Part shown: positions 1 to 6,720 of the stretch, in pieces
Position numbering within the stretch: the stretch's first letter is position 1
Layout of the letters: each line of letters opens with the position of its first letter
NCBI GenBank assembly: GCA_002784795.1
Contig: PFLZ01000027.1
Coordinates: 1 to 17,048 of the forward strand
From: Candidatus Magasanikbacteria bacterium CG_4_10_14_0_8_um_filter_42_12
GTDB lineage: Bacteria; Patescibacteriota; Patescibacteriia; Magasanikbacterales; UBA922
Reading direction: 5' to 3'
DNA length: 17,048 nt
Program-made: the position numbers and the translations under genes
The notes under the pieces: model-generated
What the model saw: the letters and a program-made list of their open reading frames with translations, nothing else
Told to the model about the DNA's origin: nothing
Databases searched by the model: none

Positions 1-2
1 AA

Positions 3-455
3 ATGAGTATACAGAACTCCATAGCAGTCACCAATTACGGTTGTTATAGAGAACTGATACCCCGCCCCTCTGGGGCGGGGAGCTTCATTGATGTCCGTGT
101 TCATGTAAATGAACAAAATGACTTTGCAAATGCTCGAGGCTACGTACATATCAGCCCAGGCAAAGACGATATCACAGATCGACATGCACAAATGCTCGTC
201 CACGTAATAAAAGAAGGTGGAAGGTTTATGAACCAGCGAGATCTCTATGTCGCATGCATGGTCGCAGATGGAAAACTAGATTTTTATACGAGTACCTCTG
301 GAAAAGATCACGATCATCTCGCACCAAAACTTATTTTGGAAGAAGCTGGAGCTGTGGTTACCGATAGTGATGGTAATACGTGGGAACGAGGAAAAAGCGA
401 TATCATTGCTGCCAATCCTGTATTACACGAAAAAATTATTCAGTTATTGAAGTAG
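3..455 (+). CDS. Inositol-monophosphatase-family protein, C-terminal part (5' truncated by window edge)
   Basis: This is the C-terminal half of an inositol monophosphatase-like (FIG superfamily) Mg2+-dependent sugar/inositol phosphatase. Its last ~50 residues align closely with the complete paralogue just downstream: DHDHLAP matches DWDYLAP, LILEEAGAVVTD matches LIAEEAGAIVTN, and both end with a short helix. The metal-binding Asp residues of the C-terminal motif are kept. The N-terminal half, with the WVIDPIDGT motif, is not in the window. No stop precedes the ATG at position 3, so that ATG is probably internal and the gene starts upstream. A perfect GC hairpin at 60-80 adds roughly LIPRPSGAGS to the protein without breaking the frame. 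The gap to the next gene is 3 nt, so the two are probably co-transcribed. Substrate is unknown. Confidence 0.75.
   Translation: MSIQNSIAVTNYGCYRELIPRPSGAGSFIDVRVHVNEQNDFANARGYVHISPGKDDITDRHAQMLVHVIKEGGRFMNQRDLYVACMVADGKLDFYTSTSGKDHDHLAPKLILEEAGAVVTDSDGNTWERGKSDIIAANPVLHEKIIQLLK
60..80. repeat. GC-rich palindrome inserted in frame in the IMPase-like gene
   Basis: A perfect 9-bp inverted repeat (CCCCGCCCC / GGGGCGGGG) with a 3-nt TCT loop, followed by AGCTTCATT. It is far richer in GC than the surrounding gene and encodes Pro/Gly/Ser residues at a point where the downstream paralogue has no matching segment. Hairpins of this form resemble the ends of IS200/IS605-type elements, but that link is from general resemblance only. 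Confidence 0.7.
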
Positions 456-458
456 CAT

Positions 459-1244
459 ATGCAAGATTTTTTAAAACAAACAATACAAGAAGCTGGGGCT
501 ATTGCAAAAGGGTATTTTGACAATGGCGTCAAAAGTATCAAGACAAAATCAACCGTAGGGGATCTGGTGACAGAAGCAGATGTTGCGGTGAGTGATTTTA
601 TCGTAAAAAAGATACAAGACGCGTACCCAGAACATACTATTTTTTCAGAAGAAGTAGGAGAAAAAATCAATGAGGGAGGAACATATGAATGGGTCATCGA
701 TCCTATCGACGGTACGAGAAACTTTGCCAATGGAATTCCATTTTGGTGTACGATTATCGCAGTTGTGAGAAATGGTGAGACATGGCTAGGAGCGGTATAT
801 AATGCCATAAGTGGAGATTTATTTTTTGCAGAAAAAAGAAAAGGAGCTTTTCTCAACGATACAAAACTTTCTGTCAACAATACGCAATCGATTGATCAGG
901 CGTTTGGTGTGATGGTGCAGGCAAACAAAGCAGGAACCTATGGTGATCATATTGAGCGATTCCGTGTGTTGGCTATCAATCTGAATACCAAAACAGATTC
1001 ATGGGTCCACAACTATGGTACAATGTTGACAGTGTGTCATCTCGCATCTGGTGCCGTTGATTTTCAGGCAGGGAATGCTGGTCTTGATTGGGATTACCTT
1101 GCGCCATTTCTTATTGCCGAGGAAGCTGGTGCTATTGTGACAAATGGGTACGGTGAGCCGTGGACACGCGGACGACAAGATTATGTTATGGCAAATACAG
1201 ATCTTCATCCAAAAGTGATGCAATTGTTTGAAACGTATACATAA
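459..1244 (+). CDS. Inositol monophosphatase family protein
   Basis: A complete 261-residue member of the inositol monophosphatase/FIG superfamily, the usual length for the family. It hydrolyses a phosphate ester with Mg2+ in the cytosol; inositol-1-phosphate, histidinol phosphate and PAP are all possible substrates. Visible motifs are DLVTEAD (residues 35-41), the SEE metal ligands (63-65), the signature WVIDPIDGT (78-86) followed by NFANG, and the C-terminal metal motif GLDWDYLAP with D210/D212. It follows the truncated paralogue after 3 nt, so the pair looks like a tandem duplication read as one unit. There is no palindromic insertion here, which makes it a useful reference for the insertion in its neighbour. 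Family assignment is firm; the substrate cannot be read from sequence. Confidence 0.9.
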   Translation: MQDFLKQTIQEAGAIAKGYFDNGVKSIKTKSTVGDLVTEADVAVSDFIVKKIQDAYPEHTIFSEEVGEKINEGGTYEWVIDPIDGTRNFANGIPFWCTIIAVVRNGETWLGAVYNAISGDLFFAEKRKGAFLNDTKLSVNNTQSIDQAFGVMVQANKAGTYGDHIERFRVLAINLNTKTDSWVHNYGTMLTVCHLASGAVDFQAGNAGLDWDYLAPFLIAEEAGAIVTNGYGEPWTRGRQDYVMANTDLHPKVMQLFETYT

Positions 1245-1256
1245 ACATGTAAGATA

Positions 1257-1335
1257 GAACACGGATCACCATGATTTCCAAGATTATCCAAGATTGTATC
1301 CTGGTATATCTGGGAGATCCTGGAAATCTGTGTTC
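1257..1335. repeat. 79-bp intergenic element with terminal inverted repeats
   Basis: The stretch begins GAACACGGAT and ends ATCTGTGTTC, which are inverted copies of one another with one mismatch. The interior is itself semi-palindromic, with ATTTCCA near the left and TGGAAAT near the right, and several GAT/ATC-rich units. The ends share ACACGGAT / ATCTGTGT with the inverted repeats around the GxxExxY gene at 4724-5181, so it may be a gene-less relative of that cassette. No coding capacity. Confidence 0.6.
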
Positions 1336-1355
1336 AATCAGATGAAAAAGTATTT

Positions 1356-1442
1356 ATGGAAAAATATAATCCAAAAGAAATCGAAGCTAAGTGGCCCGTC
1401 TCCGCTAAAGCTACGCCGGGTAAACGAGTAAGTTATATTTAG
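1356..1442 (+). pseudogene. Remnant of a second, divergent leuS 5' end
   Basis: A 28-codon reading frame starting MEKYNPKEIEAKW, nearly the same as the start of the LeuRS that follows (MDKYNPKSIEQKW): 10 of 13 residues are identical, but only 27 of 39 bases, with many synonymous differences. After codon 13 the similarity stops abruptly and a palindromic repeat takes over (PVSAKATPGKR), followed by a TAG one base before the leuS ATG. The high synonymous divergence argues against a fresh duplication. It fits the leftover start of an older leuS allele replaced by the present one. It could still be translated as a leader peptide coupled to leuS, since stop and start are 1 nt apart. Confidence 0.65.
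1394..1420. repeat. Palindromic repeat inside the leuS remnant
   Basis: CCCG and CGGG ends enclose the core TCCGCTAAAGCTACG. The first 12 bases of this core recur in the in-frame insert of leuS at 3712-3723, indicating one repeat family present twice within about 2.3 kb. Confidence 0.55.
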
Positions 1443-1443
1443 T

Positions 1444-4400
1444 ATGGATAAATACAACCCAAAATCTATCGAGCAAAAATGGCAATCCTATTGGGAAGAG
1501 AACAAGACGTTCTCGACGCCAACGGATGCAACGTCAGAAAATAAATATTATATCTTGCCGCAACTGCCATATCCATCTGGCAGTGGGCTTCATGTTGGAC
1601 ACGCAGAGGTATATACCGCGTGTGATATTTACGCACGCTATCAGCGGATGAAAGGGAAGAAAGTTCTGCAAGTATTCGGACTGGATTCTTTTGGGCTTCC
1701 TGCAGAAAATTATGCGATCAAAACAAACGTGCATCCAAAAGAAACGATTGACCAGACCGGTGCAAATTTTGTTGAACAAGTAAAAAAACTTGGTGCTTCT
1801 GTCGACTGGGATAGATTTGTGCGTTCGAGTGATCCAGAGTATTACAAATTCACGCAATGGTTCTTCCTCCTCATGTACGAGCGAGGACTTGCATATAGAA
1901 AAACACAAGCCGTGAACTGGTGCGACAGTTGCAAGACCGTATTGGCAAACGCGCAAGTTGTTGACGGGCACTGTGAACGGTGTGATACTGTTGTGGTCCA
2001 AAAAGACATGGAACAGTGGTATTTGAAAATTACAGATTATGCAGAAAAATTGCTCGAAGGATTGGACAGAATTGACTGGCCAGAGGAGACGAAGAAACGT
2101 CAGAAGGATTGGATAGGAAAAAGCATGGGTGCCAGTATTGCATTTGATGTACTGGATGTGCGAAATACGAAAAGTACGAAAATACGAAATTCTGAAATCG
2201 AAGTATTCACCACTCGACCAGACACACTCTTTGGTGCGACGTACATGGTACTTGCACCAGAAGGTCAGTATGTGCAGGAATTGAAAGAAAACATTGAAAA
2301 TTGGGAAGACGTTGAATCCTACATAGTAGCAACATCAAAGAAAACAGAACTCGAGCGTCAGACAGAAAAAGAAAAAACAGGTGTAGAGGTTAAAGGTGTA
2401 AAAGCCGTCAATCCTGCCAATGGCGAAGAGATTCCTATTTGGGTTGCGGATTATGTCATTGCAACGTATGGAACGGGAGCTATCATGGCTGTCCCAGCGC
2501 ATGACGAGCGTGATTTTGAGTTTGCGAAGAAGTATAAATTGCCAATCAAGCAAGTAGTTGAATCAATTAAATACTATGTTTCTATCAATAAGGAAGAAAT
2601 AGACCTAAATGGATTATTTACAGAATTTTCATCAGATGATATTCAAGAATTTACTTATAATGGAAAATATACTTTGGAAGCTTATGATAAAAATTTGTTT
2701 ATTAAGGCTTTAAAAAAATATTCAAGACTTTCTTCTATATCTATTTTGAGTGGAGTTACTGAAAATATTGAAAATTGGTACAAAAAAGAAGAGGAAAAAG
2801 AAATTTTTTGTTATCCTAATTTTGGGATAAGTATCAATTCTGAATTTTTAAATCGTCTCACCACACAAGAAGCAAAAGAAAAAATGATCGACTGGCTCGA
2901 AGAACATAATGTAGGAAAACGAAAAATCCAATATAAACTTCGAGATTGGTCTGTGTCACGTCAGCGATTTTGGGGTGCGCCACTGCCGATGGTTGTCAAT
3001 GAACAATTATCAATAAGCAAAAAACAATATGTGTTTATTCATGGATATGGTGGTGATGCACAGTCCAACTTTTTTCCATGGATGAAACAAGAGCTTGAAG
3101 CAAAGGGACATACTGTTGTATTGCTGGATCTTCCAAATACGGATAAACCAAACGTAAAAGAACAAGCCGATTTTCTCAAAGAAAAGATTTCTTTTAACGA
3201 AAATACGGTGATTGTCGCGCATAGTCTTGGCGGTCCCGTCGCATTTCGTATTCTCGAAAATCTTGGTGCACCAATTGCAAAACTTATTCTTGCAGATCCA
3301 GTATTTCGTCCAGAGTTTAACGACGGAGAGCGATCCGATGTTACGGCAAGTGATTCCTTTGTATTTGATTTTGAAAAAATAAAAGCAAATGCTGACGCAA
3401 TTTCAATAATTTCAGATGCAAAGCATGTCACTATTAAAAAAGAACACATTGATGAACTGTCATCAATATTCAATGCAAGACATATAGAAGTTGATTTGTC
3501 TGAACGACATCTGATGGTTGCCGAGATTCCAGCACTTCTCGAAGAAGCCTTGATGACAGGTGTCAAACCTGTTCCGTTCTCAGATCTTCCTGTATTACTT
3601 CCAGAAGACGTAGATTTCAAACCAACTGGCCAGTCGCCACTGACGTATTCAAAAACATTCCAAGAAGGTGTCGAAGAAAAATATGGAAACGGCCCCTCCT
3701 CCGCTTCCACCTCCGCTAAAGCTTCGGCGGACGAGAAAGCTACGGCGGGCACGTGGAAAAGAGAAGTGAATACACTCGACACGTTCATGTGTTCATCATG
3801 GTATTTCTTTCGATATCTTGACCCACACAATGAAAAAGAATTTGCATCACCCGAAGCATTGAAAACATGGATGCCGGTAGATTTTTATCTCGGCGGACCA
3901 GAACATGTAAACGGGCATTTGTTGTATTCCAGATTTTTCACAAAAGTCTTGTTTGATGCTGGATATATTGATTTTGATGAACCATTTACCGTTCACCGCC
4001 ATCAGGGCCTCATTCTCGGACCAGACGGACGCAAGATGAGTAAGAGGTGGGGGAATGTCATCAATCCAAGTGATGTCGTCGATGTATACGGCGCAGACAC
4101 CATGCGTATGTACGAGATGTTCATGGGACCACTCGAAGATGATAAACCATGGGATGACGCCGGTGTACGCGGTGTGCGTCGTTTCTTAGATCGTGTGTGG
4201 AATCTCCAAGATGTTCTTGTAAAAGACGAAGAAATTGGTAATTTGAAATTAGAAATTGGGGACCTAGATAAAGAAACGCACAAAGTATTAAAGAAAGTCG
4301 GGGATGATTTGGCGACGTTAAACTTCAATACTGCAATTGCGAAGCTCATGGAGTTGACGAATGCATTCTACAAAGTAGAAAAAGTACCTATTACGAATTA

Positions 4401-4719
4401 CATATTACTTATTACGATGCTTGCTCCATTCGCGCCACACATGGCAGAAGAATTGTGGCAACTCCTCGGACATGATACGCAACTTGCGTTTGCTGAATGG
4501 CCACAGTACGACGAGAGCAAACTTGTCAGCGACACGATGACGATTGCTGTACAAGTGAATGGAAAAGTGCGCGCGACGATTGACATCGCTTCTGACGCGA
4601 GTGAAGATGATGTGAAGGCTACTGCGATGGCGGATGAAAATGTGAAAAAGTGGATGGGTGGAAATGAGCCGAAGAAGGTGATTTATGTGAAGGGGAAGAT
4701 TGTGAATGTAGTTGTGTAA
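1444..4719 (+). CDS. leuS: Leucyl-tRNA synthetase with inserted serine alpha/beta-hydrolase domain
   Basis: Charges tRNA-Leu with leucine (class Ia synthetase, cytosol). Visible parts: HVGH signature (50-53), a Zn finger with C160/C163/C177/C180, the editing-domain motif TTRPDTLFG (256-264), GAIMAVPAHDERD, RDWSVSRQRFWG (~500-511), LPVLLPEDVDF, DTFMCSSWYFFRY, the KMSKR form of KMSKS (864-868), and the usual C-terminal QVNGKVR domain. The usual length is about 800-880 residues; this one has 1091. Residues ~374-459 are an AT-rich insert before GISINSEF. Residues ~519-706, between GAPLP and KPVPFSDLP, form what looks like a whole RBBP9/YdeN-like serine hydrolase: VFIHGYGG, nucleophile S594 in AHSLGG, D658 and H689 as likely triad partners. 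Four short in-frame repeats add further residues. The frame is open throughout and all synthetase motifs are present, so it is probably functional. Confidence 0.93.
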   Translation: MDKYNPKSIEQKWQSYWEENKTFSTPTDATSENKYYILPQLPYPSGSGLHVGHAEVYTACDIYARYQRMKGKKVLQVFGLDSFGLPAENYAIKTNVHPKETIDQTGANFVEQVKKLGASVDWDRFVRSSDPEYYKFTQWFFLLMYERGLAYRKTQAVNWCDSCKTVLANAQVVDGHCERCDTVVVQKDMEQWYLKITDYAEKLLEGLDRIDWPEETKKRQKDWIGKSMGASIAFDVLDVRNTKSTKIRNSEIEVFTTRPDTLFGATYMVLAPEGQYVQELKENIENWEDVESYIVATSKKTELERQTEKEKTGVEVKGVKAVNPANGEEIPIWVADYVIATYGTGAIMAVPAHDERDFEFAKKYKLPIKQVVESIKYYVSINKEEIDLNGLFTEFSSDDIQEFTYNGKYTLEAYDKNLFIKALKKYSRLSSISILSGVTENIENWYKKEEEKEIFCYPNFGISINSEFLNRLTTQEAKEKMIDWLEEHNVGKRKIQYKLRDWSVSRQRFWGAPLPMVVNEQLSISKKQYVFIHGYGGDAQSNFFPWMKQELEAKGHTVVLLDLPNTDKPNVKEQADFLKEKISFNENTVIVAHSLGGPVAFRILENLGAPIAKLILADPVFRPEFNDGERSDVTASDSFVFDFEKIKANADAISIISDAKHVTIKKEHIDELSSIFNARHIEVDLSERHLMVAEIPALLEEALMTGVKPVPFSDLPVLLPEDVDFKPTGQSPLTYSKTFQEGVEEKYGNGPSSASTSAKASADEKATAGTWKREVNTLDTFMCSSWYFFRYLDPHNEKEFASPEALKTWMPVDFYLGGPEHVNGHLLYSRFFTKVLFDAGYIDFDEPFTVHRHQGLILGPDGRKMSKRWGNVINPSDVVDVYGADTMRMYEMFMGPLEDDKPWDDAGVRGVRRFLDRVWNLQDVLVKDEEIGNLKLEIGDLDKETHKVLKKVGDDLATLNFNTAIAKLMELTNAFYKVEKVPITNYILLITMLAPFAPHMAEELWQLLGHDTQLAFAEWPQYDESKLVSDTMTIAVQVNGKVRATIDIASDASEDDVKATAMADENVKKWMGGNEPKKVIYVKGKIVNVVV
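2161..2203 (+). repeat. CGAAA-type short tandem repeat in frame in leuS
   Basis: Irregular tandem units built on (A)CGAAA(A)TA, four copies, encoding RNTKSTKIRNSEIE (residues 240-253). It lies in the loop just before the VFTTRPDTLFG editing motif, where most LeuRS proteins have a short turn. Confidence 0.5.
2563..2820 (+). other. AT-rich insert segment within leuS
   Basis: Codons ~374-459 are much richer in A and T than the flanking leuS sequence, with long A and T runs and Asn/Lys/Ile/Tyr-rich translation. The segment lies after GLPIKQVV-type sequence in the editing region, before the conserved INSEF..L..EAKEKM motif. Typical synthetases have about 30-40 residues here, so at least part is extra. 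I do not recognise a known domain in it. Confidence 0.55.
3692..3754. repeat. GC-rich palindromic repeat in frame in leuS
   Basis: The core CCGCTAAAGCTTCGGCGG is imperfectly palindromic around AAGCTT and is followed by a similar half, GAAAGCTACGGCGGGC. It encodes the Ala/Ser/Lys-rich stretch SSASTSAKASADEKATAG (residues 752-769), at the loop where many LeuRS proteins carry a CxxC pair before the DTxDTF motif. Its first half matches the repeat at 1394-1420. Confidence 0.7.
4231..4260 (+). repeat. GAAATT(GG) tandem repeat in frame in leuS
   Basis: Three GAAATT units, two extended to GAAATTGG, encode EIGNLKLEIG (residues 930-939) in the linker between the KMSKS region and the anticodon-binding helices. 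Confidence 0.45.
4390..4417 (+). repeat. Heptamer tandem repeat (ATTACNN x4) in leuS
   Basis: Four uninterrupted 7-base units, ATTACGA, ATTACAT, ATTACTT and ATTACGA. Because 7 is not a multiple of 3, each unit is read in a different frame, giving ITNYILLIT (residues 983-991) just before the conserved LAPFAPHMAEELW helix. The hydrophobic translation suits a helix. Confidence 0.65.
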
Positions 4720-4723
4720 AATA

Positions 4724-5181
4724 GCACACGGATGACACGGATTGAATAGATTTTTTGTAGAATTTGTTCATGAAACATAAAGGAGTGACAGACAATATAT
4801 TAAAGGCCTATTACAATGTGTATAATACACTTGGTTTTGGCTTTCTCGAAAAGGTATATGAACATGCCCTTTTATTGGAACTTCAAAAAATGGGTTTACA
4901 TGCAGAAGCTCAATTTCCAATAATTGTTCATTATGATGGAAAAGAAGTTGGGCAATATTTTGCAGATATTATTGTTGGAAAAATTGTCATTTTAGAATTA
5001 AAAGCTGTTGATACGTTATCTGAAGAACATAGTTATCAACTTATAAATTATTTGAAAGCAACTGACATAGAAGTTGGCTTACTACTCAATTTTGGAAAAC
5101 GTCCCCAAGTAAAAAGAAAAATTTTTGATAATGAATATAAAAAATCCATTCAGATCCATTAAATCCGTGTCATCTGTGTGC
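4724..5181. mobile_element. GxxExxY cassette bounded by 20-bp inverted repeats
   Basis: GCACACGGATGACACGGATT at 4724-4743 is repeated in inverted orientation at 5162-5181 with 19 of 20 positions identical. The two ends enclose exactly one gene, the GxxExxY protein, whose stop codon is reached at the first bases of the right repeat. Inside both ends there are further degraded GGATT/GAT units. The element starts 5 bp after the leuS stop and finishes 1 bp before the comEC ATG, so it fills the whole space between these genes and probably replaced comEC's own leader. No transposase is encoded, so movement would have to be in trans or by recombination. No target-site duplication is evident by eye. 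Confidence 0.65.
4770..5162 (+). CDS. GxxExxY family protein (PD-(D/E)XK nuclease-like)
   Basis: A 130-residue protein of the GxxExxY family (PDDEXK_3). The naming motif is visible as GFLEKVY (24-30). The nuclease-like core is D66 (FADIIV) followed by E76-L-K78 (ILELKAVD), then a SYQLINYLK helix and the strand VGLLLNFG, all typical of the family. The biochemical role of the family is not established; a nuclease fold is predicted. I chose the ATG at 4770 over an in-frame TTG two codons earlier. The last residues (KKSIQIH) come from the repeat-like sequence at the right end of the cassette. It is in the same orientation as leuS and comEC. Full length with core residues intact, so it need not be decayed. 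Confidence 0.88.
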   Translation: MKHKGVTDNILKAYYNVYNTLGFGFLEKVYEHALLLELQKMGLHAEAQFPIIVHYDGKEVGQYFADIIVGKIVILELKAVDTLSEEHSYQLINYLKATDIEVGLLLNFGKRPQVKRKIFDNEYKKSIQIH

Positions 5182-5182
5182 T

Positions 5183-6682
5183 ATGTCTTTCAAGGAGGGT
5201 ATCAAAACAATCATCACTTCAAAAAGCAAACGCTTCCTCATCTACTGTTTTGGGTTTCTTTTCGGCGTTGCAGTCATGTCTGTCTTCGATATACAGATAG
5301 ACTTTTTGTATGTGTATAGCACATTGTTTGCTGCAATATTTTTTCTTATTATTTTCTGGAAGCAAAACACACTTCGATTTCTGTCATTCTTTTTTCTCGC
5401 ATGTATATTCGGTATTCTCCGATATCAGATAGCATTTCCACTCAGCTCGCACGATGTCAGTAGATACAATGGCAGAGAAATGGAACTCGTAGGATATGTT
5501 TCTGCAGAGCCGGATGTACGCATGGATGGCGTACGGTACATTGTTGCAGTCAATAAACAAGTAACAATAAGCAATACACAAAATCTTTCTGGACGTGTGT
5601 ATGTAAAGAGTGGTTTGTACCCGCGCTACAGTTATGGAGATAAGTTGCAACTGGTGTGTCAGCTGGAGGCGCCGGAACCTGTGGAGGATTTTGCATATGA
5701 CAAATATCTTGCTCGCTACGGCGTCTTTAGCATCTGTTCAGGAGCAAAGATAGATAAGATTGGCACTGGCGGTGGAAATGCGCTGTTTCGGGGCATTTTG
5801 GGGCTCAAGGAGGTAGTGGCAGAGAGGATCAACACGCTGTGGCACGAGCCGTATGCAAGTTTTATGGCCGGACTGCTGTATGGCTACCGCGGAGGGCTTG
5901 GGCAGCTCAATGAATTGTTTTCTCGAACAGGTGTCACGCATATTGTCGCAATTTCTGGATACAATATTACGCTCATTGCGACGCTCCTGATTACCTTTTG
6001 TATCAGTCTTGCTATTCCACGAAAAAAAGCGTTTTGGATTGTGGTATTTGGCATTATTGTCTTTCTTATTTTTGCTGGACTTTCTGCATCTGTGGTTCGT
6101 GCAGGAATCATGGGCATTCTTGTCCTCATCGCAAAACAGATGGGACGGATGTCGCGTATTGGCAATGTACTTGTGTTGACGGCTGTCATTATGACACTGC
6201 AAAATCCGTTTGTACTTATCTATGATGCAGGATTTCAATTGTCATTTCTTTCGACTGTTGGACTGGTGTATCTCGCACCAAACATAGAATCGTGGTTTTC
6301 TCGTGTACCAAAAGTACTTGGCTTGCAAGAATCAGTCGTCGCAACATTGTCTGCAACAATGATTACACTTCCGCTTATTTTATTTCAATTTGGGAGACTG
6401 TCACTCGTGTCATTGCCGGTCAACATGATTATTCTTTGGATTATTCCGTTTATTATGATGCTTGGCTTTTTTGCTGTTGTTGTGAGCATGCTGTTTTTGC
6501 CACTTGCACATATTCTTTCGTGGATCGCATGGGGTGGCATGATGTATATCGTCGGCATCGTTCGTTGGTTTGCAGATCTGTCGTTTGCTGCTGTTGACAT
6601 GCGGGTGCCAATTTGGGGAATGGTTGTTATGTATATTATGCTCACGTGGTTTGTCCTGAGAAAAAAGTCTTCCACACCTTAG
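5183..6682 (+). CDS. comEC: ComEC/Rec2-family competence membrane channel (without metallo-hydrolase domain)
   Basis: The inner-membrane channel of natural transformation, which passes single-stranded DNA into the cytosol. The 499 residues contain N-terminal membrane helices (~17-85), a soluble OB-like DUF4131 region (MELVGYVSAEPDV, ~95-170), and the Competence domain with GVTHIVAISGYNITLI (~249-264) and about eight more membrane helices (VVRAGIMG, NPFVLIYDAGFQLSFLST). Many ComEC proteins are 700-800 residues with a C-terminal metallo-beta-lactamase domain; here that domain is a separate gene at 7682. The ATG lies 1 bp after the right inverted repeat of the GxxExxY cassette. No Shine-Dalgarno site is visible upstream. 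Confidence 0.9.
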   Translation: MSFKEGIKTIITSKSKRFLIYCFGFLFGVAVMSVFDIQIDFLYVYSTLFAAIFFLIIFWKQNTLRFLSFFFLACIFGILRYQIAFPLSSHDVSRYNGREMELVGYVSAEPDVRMDGVRYIVAVNKQVTISNTQNLSGRVYVKSGLYPRYSYGDKLQLVCQLEAPEPVEDFAYDKYLARYGVFSICSGAKIDKIGTGGGNALFRGILGLKEVVAERINTLWHEPYASFMAGLLYGYRGGLGQLNELFSRTGVTHIVAISGYNITLIATLLITFCISLAIPRKKAFWIVVFGIIVFLIFAGLSASVVRAGIMGILVLIAKQMGRMSRIGNVLVLTAVIMTLQNPFVLIYDAGFQLSFLSTVGLVYLAPNIESWFSRVPKVLGLQESVVATLSATMITLPLILFQFGRLSLVSLPVNMIILWIIPFIMMLGFFAVVVSMLFLPLAHILSWIAWGGMMYIVGIVRWFADLSFAAVDMRVPIWGMVVMYIMLTWFVLRKKSSTP

Positions 6683-6720
6683 GTTTTGGAGGCATTTGAC
6701 GGGATAGGTTTTATTTGAGA

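Noticed and set aside
60..80. The GC hairpin as a transcription terminator
   Set aside because: No T-run follows it and it lies inside an intact coding frame.
3039..3830. A 263-codon open frame on the minus strand inside leuS
   Set aside because: Ser-rich translation with no recognisable motif, fully antisense to the conserved hydrolase and synthetase coding sequence.
5125..5319. A 64-codon open frame spanning the GxxExxY end and the comEC start
   Set aside because: It overlaps two well-supported genes in another frame and has no recognisable features.
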